In this document: positions 1 to 9,500 of the stretch, piece after piece
How positions within the stretch are numbered: the stretch's first letter is position 1
Layout: each line of letters begins with the position of its first letter
NCBI GenBank assembly: GCA_009760855.2
Contig: WPIO01000450.1
Location: 1 to 43,218, forward strand
Source of the DNA: Cristatella mucedo
Lineage: Eukaryota > Bryozoa > Phylactolaemata > Cristatellidae
Direction: 5' to 3'
DNA: 43,218 nt
Position numbers and translations under genes: made by a program
Notes under the pieces: model-generated
Seen by the model: the letters and a program-made list of their open reading frames with translations, nothing else
Told to the model about the DNA's origin: nothing
Database searches by the model: none

Positions 1-1500
1 GGGCTTACTGTGTAGCTGGTATGGTCGTCTAGTGACAACCAGCTGCTCTATAGTAGCCAGGCCGTGCTGCAGACGTTCGGTTTATATGCCTTTTGACAAC
101 TTTACACTCTTCTTCAGTCAACTGCATCGCATCCTGTTGAGCTATTTAGAGCTATTGCTTCTGCTTTTCCCATTTTATCAACTGCCCTCCTGAATAGGCT
201 ATATTTTCCACTTACTCTGTATTAATTGAAATCGAGTTAGTTATTTATCGTAATCAGAATGGGAGAGTTAAGGCATCTCACGTGTATCACCATCATAACA
301 CGATTAGGCTTCAAATTTACCAAGCCATGAAGCCCAACCTACGAAATTCACGTGAGCAGGCCAGCTTTTCAATGAATATGCTTGCCGAAAGTTCTCCGCA
401 AACTTTCCGACGAATAAAAGTGCTGATCTAGCTTTAATGAAGCTCGTTACGGAGAAAAGAGACGGAAAATAGAACGTGATATGGTTGCAATGAGTGGAGT
501 GCAGTCGTCCGTTGTCAGCAAAATATTCATAGCACATAACTACAATTAACCAGTGGGAGAAAACAATAGCCTAGAGTCTACAAGATTAATTAGATTAATT
601 AATTATATAGATTAATAGATTAATTAGATAAATGCACACATAATTACTTGTGGAAAAACCTACTTGTGGTGGAAACTGTGCATGACCACTGATGATTGAT
701 ATTATAATGTGTAATTGAAGCTCATATTAGAGCGTAAAGAGCGATTTGCATGGGCATAGGAAATGCTTTGAAGATAAAGTGGGTGCGTGCCTTTTTTAAC
801 TTAAAAATTCAGGTAAAAAGTTAAAGCCTCAAGGCGGAGATTGTAGTAATTTCAGCACATTGCTAGTTCCACAATTTAATTGCTCTTTAACTAAAAAAAT
901 ATATAAAAGGTATCTGAGGTTGTAAAGAGGTTCAGCTAAGCGACCAGTTGCTGAGGATCAGCTGAATCTAGAGCAAAAGTGAACATGAAGGTTTTTGACA
1001 CGCAGGCTAAAGCAAGAGCATGAAGGAAAGAAAGGATGTCACCTAACTTTAAAGTCGTTGGCAACTTGTATAAGAGAAACCAGAGCAGGTCGTATAGAAA
1101 CGGCACATTACGGACACCGTGTTGTTGCATGATGGCTTAGCTTGTCGAATGATCATTGAACGGTCTCTGAGTTCGCCGACTAACCATAATTCAGTTGAAG
1201 GTACCCGTGCTTCACCGATGAGCTTAAAGTAAATGCAGTGTCACTCAAGGCTAGCTTGGAATTAGCACGTGGTCATCTACGTTGTGTCCCAAAATGGAGC
1301 TCAGTCGACGATTTGGCAGTTTTAGAAGCTCATTGACGACCAGCCGAGTGTTCATACTGATGTACAGCTTGACAGATCGGAAGCCTAACGCGAGCAGGTC
1401 AAGCTGTTGATGACTTCTCGGCAGCTTCGTTCCAAGAAATGTGTCCACTTTTTTAGCACTTCTACTAACAAAGGCCGCATCTCTTAGAGTCTGTCAGCTT
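1..1500. other. Non-coding flank, no gene seen
   Basis: Only short open frames without recognisable domains occur here. The stretch at about 95-195 resembles other interspersed copies in this window (for example near 17.45-17.53 kb: a shared 'catcctgt..gagc' block followed by 'atcaactgccctcc'), so it is probably a LINE-derived remnant. A run of degenerate 'ttaattagat' units lies at about 582-630. Nothing else stands out. Confidence 0.4.
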
Positions 1501-1534
1501 CACTCCCGTGCACTTCCAATCGTCATGGCTACTA

Positions 1535-1752
1535 CCCGTGTGAAATACGCCACCAACAAGTGTGATCCGTGCTTGAACGTTTTTTTTCCACCGAATACGA
1601 GTATAGAAGGGAACCAGAGTGTCAGGAATGCAACCCGTAATACAAATACGGTCAAGTTCAAGTATCCAGCTGCAACGTCACACACGACACTGGCTGCAAA
1701 TAAACGCGAAGATAATCACAAGGTCCTGAGGGCAAGTTCATCGAGTCATGGC
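1535..1752 (+). pseudogene. Decayed duplicate of the TNFR cysteine-rich exon
   Basis: This is a relic of the exon found intact at 20749-20961. It starts with the same Lys-Cys-Asp-Pro-Cys block (1558-1572). After a frameshift it continues (1629-1703) with Val-Ser-Ser-Cys-Asn-x-Thr-His-x-Thr-x-Cys-Lys, matching the intact exon residue for residue over that block, and ends with the same Gly-Pro-Glu-Gly. At the nucleotide level the ends 'ggtcctgagggcaagttcatc' and 'ggccctgagggcatgtgcatc' correspond. It carries in-frame TAA codons (one after CNP, another at 1701-1703), has lost several cysteines and has a frameshift near 1620, so it cannot make the domain. A degraded donor-like 'ggtgag' follows at about 1753. 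No matching FN3 or TM relic was found nearby. Confidence 0.7.
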
Positions 1753-3240
1753 TGGGTGAGATTCCAAGAAATCACTTGACTGGCTGCTGCAGCTGCGTTG
1801 GAGCAAAAGCCTGCACACGAACAGTGCCAACATGACAGGCATTGAGCAACTTGCTCTGCAGCTGCCCTAATGCACTGGCCTGTGAACTCACTCTGAAGTC
1901 GCTTCGGAGGAGCCCTGATTCTCGCTCGTATAGAGCGATTTTCTAAAGTGCCATGAACCAAAAACAGCACTGGTAACTGCTATCCCAGATGCTAAGGTTG
2001 AAAGAGATGAGGCCGTTCCCACAGGCCGAGTTGCTTGTTGTCTGCCTGCTGCACAGTGCTCGGGTAGTAAAATCGCCACATGCGTGTTTGTTTGTCTCCA
2101 CCAGTAACTAATCCCAGCCTCAAAGGCTGTGACGGTGTTTTGCCAGGAGGTTTAGTATAGTGCACTCACAGCCTATGCAAATTTTGGTGCATATTAGGTA
2201 GCTGACATATTTCATCACTCGCAATAAAGGAAAAGCAGATAAGATAGGGCTTAGCAAAGAATTAGCAGGTCAAGAGAGCTGGAAAGGATGTGCTACAGTT
2301 GGCAGCAGGAGAGTGTACCTTCTTCAACAAGAATTGTGAAAGTTGGCTCCACAGACGAGATTGGCAGAGCGTTGAGAGAAACGGCTCAAGCATGGGCAGG
2401 AGATGAAATTGTGTGGCTGTTTTGGCCGATGCCACAGTATGAAACGGTAGAATTGTATGCTGGTGTGGAGAAATAGCGATTCTCATGAAACTTCAGGAAA
2501 CTTTGGACATCAGAAACAGTGCCACATGCTGATAATGTTTGCTCAATGTGTGAAAGCAGCGGAGCTGCATCCGGTTGCAAATGAATGAAGCCTTCTTGAG
2601 ATGACTTACCCAGCACCAGTGTACAGTTTGAATGGTTTATGATAGGGTGGACGTATGTTTTTCATGTTTTGAAGCCGCATTTCGGAATAGTAGTTCGGGA
2701 CTTTGTGTGAGTATAGGACATGGGCGAATGGTTCCTTTGGTCAGCGTGTAATTTGTTTTGTCGCATAGAATATCACTCTACACTCTAACATGCAAGAGTA
2801 ATGTAGGAATAAGCATACGTTTCTTGATCGATGACTCAGTGGCTGGGTGGGGCCAACTTTCAAGGTGCACTCAATGACAATGAATCTGTGCGGCAAGCTA
2901 GCGATGCGAGCACCACACAATGTTAGGCTACAGTTTTTAGAGTTAAGATACAGATGCGGCTGTTTGAGGTAGTTCGCAAGTGACTGGAATTTTGATTTCT
3001 GTGGTGCCTAGTTGATACCACGACTATTAGTGGTCTACCTAGTAGTAGCCTCTCGATGCAACTGGTCCAAATTCACTCTGTCTAACATGCTAACTCGCCT
3101 AGTGAAATATAATGATGGCCCAAACCATTTCTCGCTAGCATTCATTGTTTATCTGACAAAAATGAGTAGCTCATTTGCAATCAGCAACTTTTCGTAAGTA
3201 GCCATGCTTGACCCTGACCGCACAACCTTGACCCTGACCG
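1753..3240. other. Non-coding stretch left of the viral element
   Basis: No gene, domain or LINE fragment was recognised. The only structure is a short tandem repeat at its right end (3207-3240), just before base composition turns strongly AT-rich. Confidence 0.4.
3207..3240 (+). repeat. Two copies of a 14-bp unit at the element's left border
   Basis: 'cttgaccctgaccg' occurs at 3207-3220 and again at 3227-3240, 20 bp apart. It lies immediately outside the AT-rich viral-type block. It may be a simple minisatellite or a scar of insertion. I found no matching sequence at the right border. Confidence 0.6.
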
Positions 3241-3370
3241 TATCTGTCAGATGATATATTTGAAGTGCTCAAATGCTATCTATGATAAAAAGTGTTTCCC
3301 TAAGCACGTTTTAGCTTTATCCAGCATACTAGGTTTGTGAAGCCTAACAGAATAATAAACAGTCCGCATT

Positions 3371-3996
3371 TTGAATGGTACATTAAACTTCGATTCAAAC
3401 AGAATAGTAAACGTTGGACAAACTCTTGATTTATTAGAAACAGTTAATAAATCATTTGCTGATAACAATTATCTAAGAAAAGATTCTGATCTGCATATAA
3501 CTGGCCATTTATCTGCAAACTCAAAAAATTACGTCAGAATGTCAGACCCTGTTAATGGAAGGGGTATTGCAACAAAAAATAGGTTGACACAAAAACCGGA
3601 ATGTATAAACAAGATGAAAGAGTAAATGGAGATACAAGTGATGAAAGACTAATAATGAATAGAAGAGAAGCAAATTTTATTAATTATCCTCCAACTGATT
3701 AAATTGCAAATAAGTATATACATTATTTCCATTTAAAATGTGGAAGCTTACCATTTGTTAGAACATCCATAAGTAATACTGGTTTTATTGGATATTGGGG
3801 TAATATAACTGCAAACAGAGTAAATAATATTGGTTTGCCATCACAAGAGTTTTCTTCTTCTAGTAATGGAAAACAAATTTTAGCAAAACTATCAGATGAT
3901 AACATAAAAAAACCAAGTTACTCTAAAATACGAATAAAAAAAGATATTGATAAGTCTACTGATGAAACTATTATTGATATTGACAGTGAAATTTGA
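3371..3996 (+). pseudogene. Tail-fibre/collar-like protein, broken
   Basis: The first part (3371-3625) contains a unit with the pattern N-x-I-V-N-V, then Y-L-R-K-D, then Met-Ser-Asp-Pro-Val-Asn and Ala-Thr-Lys. This is the layout of phage-tail-fibre-like repeats ('...INV..P....DA.TK') also seen in structural proteins of Maverick-type elements. The frame then shifts by one base near 3595-3600, and the new frame runs with plausible protein sequence (F-I-G-Y-W-G-N-I-T-A-N region, about 3780-3815) to TGA at 3994-3996. One in-frame TAA lies at 3700-3702. The nominal start at 3371 is TTG; two in-frame TAA codons lie just upstream (3353-3358), so the true start is unclear. The role in virion attachment is inferred from the repeat pattern only. 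Confidence 0.5.
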
Positions 3997-3999
3997 TAT

Positions 4000-4598
4000 A
4001 TGGCATATCAGAGAGAAAATATTATTTATTCATTTTTCTTAAAAGATGATAATAGAACAAGAGTAAACTGTAAACTAGCAATATTAGGTATTAGCATAAG
4101 TGTAAGAAAACAATTTGATAGTTGATATTATATTTTTATAATGTTACTATACATTTAATTCTCCAAATGTATACCCTTCTGATCTACTCAATATAAAGTA
4201 TTATAATATTGAAAATAAGTATATGCTATTATTAAGTGAATCTATGTTTAATTTAACTATTTTCAATAGAGAAGAAACAAAAACAATTGCTTTCAATCTT
4301 ATTTATCCTGTTTTGAGTCATGGTACTATTTCAACACCAAGGGATGTGGACTATATTGAGATTTTGTTAGTTAATGGATTAAAGTATTCACAACCATCAT
4401 CAAAAGATCTTTCTGGAATTAAATATGATGGTTTATCAAGTCAATGGTTCACACCTATTAGTTACTTAACTTATACAACTGATACTATAGACGAATTACC
4501 TCCTACAACATACAGCTGTAACTGATAGTACAGTTGGATATGATCCTACAGCTCCATATGATCCTACAATGGGATATGGACCTGAAGATCCACCTTAA
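4000..4598 (+). pseudogene. Unrecognised structural-looking protein with YDPT tail, broken
   Basis: The ATG at 4000-4002 lies three bases after the TGA of the preceding gene. The first frame runs to TGA 4123-4125. Plausible protein continues in another frame to 4525 (including 4223-4525), then a further shift leads to a tail in which Tyr-Asp-Pro-Thr occurs twice followed by a Gly-Tyr-Gly-Pro-Glu-Asp-Pro-Pro end and TAA at 4596-4598. Treating these as one gene of about 200 codons with two frameshifts is my inference from close spacing and even composition. No family was recognised. A proline/tyrosine-rich repeated tail is the only notable feature. Its stop overlaps the stop of the convergent minus-strand gene at the palindrome TTAA (4595-4598). 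Confidence 0.4.
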
Positions 4599-4978
4599 AT
4601 CTTCCAATCCATAGTCTCTTTGATCAATTCTTCTGGTATATTAAAACTCTTTCCTGCATCTATCTTTTTCTTTATTTGTTAAGTTCTATTTTTTGGAGTA
4701 AGCTTCAGACTTCATACTATTAATTTTTTCTATTTTTATGTCTTCAAAAAATCTTCAAAGATTGAACTATCTCTAACTTTAGCGAGTATATTTGCTATTT
4801 CGGGTTCAGAGTGATTAAGTCTAAGTGCTTTATATTCTAATGCTAGTTTTAGAGCATCTAACAAAGTTGATCTGAGGTCTTCTATTCTACCCATTGGATA
4901 AGAACAGATTTTAAAGTTTAAATACTGTTGTCCTTGTACTTCTTCAAGACAGTCTTTACTTCTTGTCTTAACATTCAC
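4595..4978 (-). pseudogene. Unrecognised small viral-element protein, broken
   Basis: The clean part (4739-4978) encodes about 80 residues with an acidic/hydrophobic helical look (I-E-D-L-R-S-T-L-L-D-A-L region, then E-I-A-N-I-L-A-K). The same frame continues through TAA 4736-4738, TAG 4730-4732, TGA 4712-4714 and TAA 4679-4681 into another protein-like stretch (K-K-I-D-A-G-K-S-F-N-I-P-E-E-L-I) that ends at TAA 4595-4597. The best start is GTG at 4976-4978, because it lies exactly three bases after an AATATAG box as in the sister genes, which use ATG there. No domain was recognised. Alternatively the clean part ends at 4736 and a separate small gene follows. Confidence 0.4.
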
Positions 4979-5484
4979 TTTCTATATTCAATTGGTTAAA
5001 TTAATTAAACTACATTTAAAGTGGGTTGCTCTAGTTCTGCCTCAGCCTCTTTTTGTTTTACACTCTTACCATCATTAATACTTGGAAGAACTGCCTAACA
5101 CTCATCTTTAACGATTCCAGAGATGTCAGGTTTAATACCAGATACTCTAGATATGACTGTAGAGAGTATTGGAAGTTGTGACGCAATCCAAGTTGTATAA
5201 CCACTGATTTCACTAAGGTAATTGAGGAGAGCATCAACTTTGGATCTAACCCTTGACTCAAGTCCTGTAAGAACTTCAGTTTGACTAGAAGTAATAATAT
5301 TTTGTGCTTCAATATCTGCTTCATCAAGATAGAGTTTCTTAACAGAGTCGTCAGTCATATTAGCAACATCAGAACTGAGTAGTTGCTCATCATATGCTGT
5401 CATACTTGACCTAACAAGATAATCTACATAGGATTTAAGTGCTACTGCAGAAGTTGCAAGCATGGGATCAGTAACTGCTTCTAT
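4975..5484 (-). pseudogene. Unrecognised viral-element protein, about 170 codons with in-frame stops
   Basis: The uninterrupted part (5095-5463, ATG 5461-5463) encodes 122 residues: Ala/Ser/Asp-rich, probably alpha-helical, ending with a hydrophobic patch (W-I-A-S-Q-L-P-I-L-S-T-V). Past the TAG at 5095-5097 the same frame keeps a protein-like, Glu/Gln-rich sequence through TAA 5005-5007 and TAA 4996-4998, and ends at TGA 4975-4977 beside the start of the next gene. A TATATAG box (5488-5494) is followed after three bases by ATA (5482-5484), where sister genes have ATG, so the original start may have been lost by G-to-A change. The function is unknown. Confidence 0.45.
4982..4988 (-). promoter_or_regulatory. 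AATATAG box before a viral gene start
   Basis: It reads AATATAG on the minus strand, three bases before a GTG (4976-4978). It belongs to a series of similar boxes ahead of the element's genes. Read as a promoter or leader signal by recurrence only. Confidence 0.35.
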
Positions 5485-5487
5485 TTC

Positions 5488-5494
5488 CTATATA
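5488..5494 (-). promoter_or_regulatory. TATATAG box before a viral gene
   Basis: TATATAG followed by three bases and then ATA (5482-5484) in the place where sister genes have ATG. The box is kept while the start seems lost. Confidence 0.35.
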
Positions 5495-5539
5495 ATAATG
5501 AAAAATAAAATACATGCACACAGATTTAAAGACTATATA

Positions 5540-5788
5540 CTAATTAACGAATGCTATTTGTCTAGTCAATTTTATACTGTTTTCTAATCTTTCTCCATAC
5601 TCATGTATCTTATCACAAGCATTACAAATGTCAATGAGACTTAAAATTACAATATCATCTAAGTCTGGAATAAATCTATAAAGATAATTTTTAAGTATAT
5701 CTTTAGTAACGCATTTTAATTTACTGATGCATATCTCTTCTGCTAATTTTCTTACTCTTTTACATCTAAGAATCCTTGACTCATCCAT
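5540..5788 (-). CDS. Unrecognised small protein, paralogue of its upstream neighbour
   Basis: The ATG at 5786-5788 is chosen because it lies two bases downstream of a TATATAG box and because the product then begins Met-Asp-Glu-Ser-Arg-Ile-Leu, matching the Met-Asp-Val-Ser-Arg-Ile-Leu start of the next gene upstream. It is about 82 residues, basic N-terminus, then a Leu/Ile-rich helical region (F-I-P-D-L-D-D-I-V) comparable with L-I-P-D-I-Y-M-L in the neighbour. It ends at TAG 5540-5542. If UAR were sense the frame would run to TGA near 5470, overlapping the next gene. It is the only small gene of the element that reads without a break. The family is unknown. Confidence 0.5.
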   Translation of the reverse strand: MDESRILRCKRVRKLAEEICISKLKCVTKDILKNYLYRFIPDLDDIVILSLIDICNACDKIHEYGERLENSIKLTRQIAFVN

Positions 5789-5965
5789 TACTATATAAAT
5801 TGATAATTTGTACACCAGTTTTTGTTTTAGGATTTTTATTTGCTTCTATAAGCATATAAATATCTGGAATTAGTTTATCAAGTGAATGTTTAACTATTCG
5901 TTGATCTTCTCCTTAACTGCCATTTCTCTAGATTGTTCAGAGCTTAAAATTCTTGACACATCCAT
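5781..5965 (-). pseudogene. Unrecognised small protein (Met-Asp-Val-Ser-Arg-Ile-Leu start), frameshifted
   Basis: The ATG at 5963-5965 is three bases after a TATATAG box (5969-5975). The first 20 or so codons read well. A one-base shift near 5905-5912 is then needed to stay in the continuing protein-like frame, which has an L-I-P-D-I-Y-M-L-I-E-A segment and ends at TGA 5781-5783, overlapping the ATG region of the downstream paralogue by a few bases. Its start and its I-P-D motif match the downstream gene, so the two appear to be a tandem duplicate pair. No known family was recognised. Confidence 0.45.
5791..5797 (-). promoter_or_regulatory. TATATAG box before a viral gene start
   Basis: TATATAG, two bases before ATG 5786-5788. 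Same signal as at 5969-5975. Confidence 0.4.
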
Positions 5966-5968
5966 TTT

Positions 5969-5975
5969 CTATATA
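5969..5975 (-). promoter_or_regulatory. TATATAG box before a viral gene start
   Basis: TATATAG, three bases before ATG 5963-5965. A similar ATTATAG box lies at 6293-6299, one base before ATG 6289-6291, and TATAC directly precedes the polymerase ATG at 10503-10505. Confidence 0.4.
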
Positions 5976-6002
5976 TGAAAATAAAATTGTATTTAATTGA
6001 AA

Positions 6003-6291
6003 TTAAAAACTTTCAGAGCTATCTACCAATCCTTCAAGGAATTCTTCCTATTATCTAACTTCAACTTCTGTAAGATCTTTATATTGTTTACCAAATATAA
6101 GTTCTTATAGATCTACCTCTTCATCTGATTCACTATCCATGTAAGATGAAGCTTCAGACTCGTAAGACTCAGATTCCATTTCTGTTTCCATTTGATAATC
6201 AGGATCATCGGTCAGTCCTCTAATTATTCGATTCACTATTAGAACTGGTAATATCAATTCCAGAAACTTGAGAACCTTCTTTGGAATCCAT
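6003..6291 (-). pseudogene. Acidic Ser/Glu-rich viral-element protein, broken
   Basis: The ATG at 6289-6291 follows an ATTATAG box by one base. The N-terminus reads for 23 codons to TAG 6220-6222. After a shift just downstream, a very acidic Ser/Glu/Asp/Tyr-rich stretch follows (several S-E-S and S-Y repeats, about 6110-6190), then L-I-F-G-K-Q-Y-K-D-L and a Glu-rich end. In-frame stops in that part are TAA 6105-6107, TAA 6051-6053 and TAG 6048-6050; the natural end seems to be TAA 6003-6005. It is likely disordered. The function is unknown. Confidence 0.4.
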
Positions 6292-6327
6292 GCTATAATA
6301 GTGAAAATATATTTGTTAATATATATT

Positions 6328-6549
6328 TCATTTCTCCATTGACTCGTTTACTTCTACTTCTTCCTTTATAGAAACTAGTTTTTTATCATCTTCATTTTTC
6401 TTTTTATCTGGAAATCTAACTCTCTTTACTGGTAATGGTTTGGTATTTTCAATCTTTCTTTTCGGCCTCAATACTAATATTTTAAGTTTTACAATGACCG
6501 CCTCTCTCTTTAATCCTATAGTGTCCATAAGAGTAAATATTATTTCCAC
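6328..6549 (-). CDS. Lysine-rich small ORF overlapping the polymerase 3' end
   Basis: This is an open frame of 73 codons ending at TGA 6328-6330. It is rich in Lys/Arg then Lys/Glu (P-K-R-K-I-E-N, V-K-R-V-R-F-P-D-K-K-K), as in a nuclear-localisation or nucleic-acid-binding tail. It overlaps the polymerase C-terminus (Tyr-Gly-His-Tyr region) in another frame. It could be a separate gene starting at an internal ATG (6526-6528), or the true basic tail of the polymerase reached by a frameshift. It may also be by-product coding. Spacing to the next gene (ATG 6291) is tight. Confidence 0.35.
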   Translation of the reverse strand: MEIIFTLMDTIGLKREAVIVKLKILVLRPKRKIENTKPLPVKRVRFPDKKKNEDDKKLVSIKEEVEVNESMEK

Positions 6550-9500
6550 AGTCTAACCAATATCGTTTTGAATCAAATGCTGATAGTGCTTTTTTAGATT
6601 GTGTTATAGTATAAATTTGATGGTTTCTAGATTGAAATCTTGATTGATTGCAATAAACATCATATCCAGTTTTAAGACAACCAACACGATCAGAATGTGA
6701 CAAGCACTTTTTTACGACATCCTTTTTGTTCCTTTTGCTTTTTTAACTGCAGATTTAACTTATATTCCTTTGTCTTTCTTGATAGCTATTTCCATTGAAT
6801 AGAGTTTTGGTCTTAAGAAAACACCGTCATCAAGTACAATAGATTTGTCAATCATAACACCTTTCTCATCTTTAATGAAATCTTTTGTTTTTAGATCTAC
6901 TGAATATTTTCCACATATTTCATTCTTGAATTTCCCTAAACTTCCCTTATTAGCAGGTATAATCTTGTCAGCTCCTTCTGCTTTCCATATATCTTGATTC
7001 TTAGAATAACCAGGCAAAGCTAGGTAATCTAAATAATTTTCAAAGTCTCTATAAACATTATCAGTATTTATTTCCATTACCAAAGAATCAGTGTCAGTAT
7101 AAGCAAGTGCAATTTTATAATTACAATAATCTATAAGTGTGTTATAATAGAAACCTTGCATTATTATTTTTGAAATATCTAGAATTGTAAAACCTAAATA
7201 AATAGGCTTATCAAGACATATCTTGGCTTTCATTGTTTTAATTCTAACTAAATCTCGATTAAACAATGTTCTGTCTTTAAATCTTGCACTCATTACTTTT
7301 TTATTTGAAACTACAACATCCTTATCATATTTAGGATCAAACAATGCAATGTTTACTCGTTCTCTAACATTTTCCACGGTCTTTCCAAAGAATGCAGTGT
7401 TTTGAGTTTATAATATTCTTTTTCAAACTCTTCTTTTGCTACTTTTCTTTTTTCAACGGTATTAACTATATATCCACTCAACCATCTACTTTGTGTGAAA
7501 CTCATTACTGTATGTATCTTAGTGAATACATGTCCTCTTTCAATTGCAAGTTGTAGATTTCTATAATGGATAACATATTTAACTTTTAGTTCAAGATCAA
7601 CAATCAGTTTTTTCACTTTAGTTTCGCGATCATATATTTTCTTCTTAGCATCCCTTAATAATGTTTTCTTTTGATATTCAGAGTATTCTTCAACACCTAC
7701 TTTTCTCCTTATTGGTATAATAGGATAAGCACAATAAGTGTCATGTAATTCTTCTGGACAGTGCATACATATCTACTTCTAAAGCATAACCAGTTTTTGC
7801 ATCTTCTTTTAATGATAATATCTTCTCAGTTGTAATCTTGTTTATTTGTTTACTATCTAAAAACTTAAAATTAGAAATTGGAAGTGGATGTGTCATTGCT
7901 GTAGCATATAATGAATTTGCATCAACATAAAGTAGCCAACTCTTTTTTTTAGTACCATCATAATGAGAAGCCATTTCATTGTTTGCTTTGACATATCTAC
8001 ATGATGCTTGCGTTATTCCTCCTCTTATGACACTTTCAAAGAAGTCAAAACGTTCAAATTTTGTTATTAAATCAAGTTTAACCTTTGAAAATCTCAAACC
8101 TGCAGACCAAGTTAAACCTGGTGCTGTAAGGAAATTGGCAGGATTTAAACTATCAATTTTCTGTGATACATGTTTAAAATGTAAATACATCTGCAAGTAG
8201 AAGGACATCTATAGTTAGATAAATATCGCTGTACTTTCCTCATGTATCTTCAGTGCTCGGATCTATTTTTTTCATCAAAGCCCATATTTTCTTAACACGA
8301 TCATACTTTTTTCATCTATCTTTGTATCATTTAATGTGCTATGCAAACTTGTAATTGGGGGTAGTGACTTTTCATCTAGTCTTGAAAATAAGTCTATATA
8401 CTCGTAGAGATAGATACCTTTAATTTTTAATAGATCGAATTCATTTTCATCCAACATTGAACAGTAATTTCTTGTTGGTTGTAATAAATTTCCTGATTTA
8501 ACAACATTATTTACAAGATCTGCTAAGCCTTTTGCAACATTTGTAAAGAGTATTTAAAGTAAGTGAACCAATTTCAATGTTTATATATTTCTCCATGTTA
8601 TTGGCAATAGCTTTTTTATCTAGTTTTAAATCTTGAAACTCTTGTACTAATAAATGTGAGTCGTAACCCTTTAGGTTGCGAGTAAATACTGGAAGTTTAA
8701 ACTTCTTAGGATTAATGCTGAGATTTAAGTTGCAAGCATTATGTGCAGCACCCCTATACTTTCCTGTTAAATGACAACGATCTAAAACTTTATATCTATA
8801 TAAATCTAAATCGTAAACATGACAAATGGTTGCATTCTCAAAATCTTCTTTGTCTTTTTCCTTAAAATTCTATATTCAAATGTATTGTATTAATCAAGAA
8901 CAGGTTTCATTTCCTTTTTTGTTGTTTCAACTTTTTCTAACACAATTTTAATAGATCTCTAAAATTATTTGAACCATTGAATAATTTAAATGTTCTTTCT
9001 TTTTCTTTATAATCAATAATAATATAAACAGGTGAATTAGGAATATGCTTTTAAAAAGTACCCAGTGGAGTAGTAAGATCTACTTTATCGGTTTTTCTAA
9101 ATCTTGTAAGTAAACATTCGAATCCTACATAGGCAATATAAGGAAACTATAACGTTTTAGCATAATCTCTACAATAACATTTATCTTCTTTTTTACTATC
9201 TGCACCTGGCTTTCTTATTCTATACTTACCATCATTTCCACGTTTACAAGCATCCACATGTGATTCTAGTTTATCTTTAGAGTAAAATCTACACAAACAT
9301 CTTGTACAACTAAGCTGTGTTCCATATCCTTTGCTACTTCTACAAAAACCATTAAAGTTTTTAATAATTACCTAATAAAAGTTGCTTTAATTTGAAGTGC
9401 TATACAAAAGAAGATCTAAATGCTTCTCTTTCTCTGTATCAACTACTATAAGTGGAGTTGGATTTTTATCATCATATTCGTAAACATTAATAGTTATAGT

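Noticed and set aside
582-630. Degenerate 'ttaattagat' units as a possible CRISPR or regulatory array
   Set aside because: Short AT-rich slippage without spacers; the host is eukaryotic.
5058-5327. 89-codon minus-strand frame
   Set aside because: Out-of-frame shadow of the 122-codon frame at 5095-5463, which has the more protein-like composition and box-to-start spacing.
7223-8200. Plus-strand frames 7223-7405 and 7979-8200
   Set aside because: Antisense shadows of the polymerase gene.
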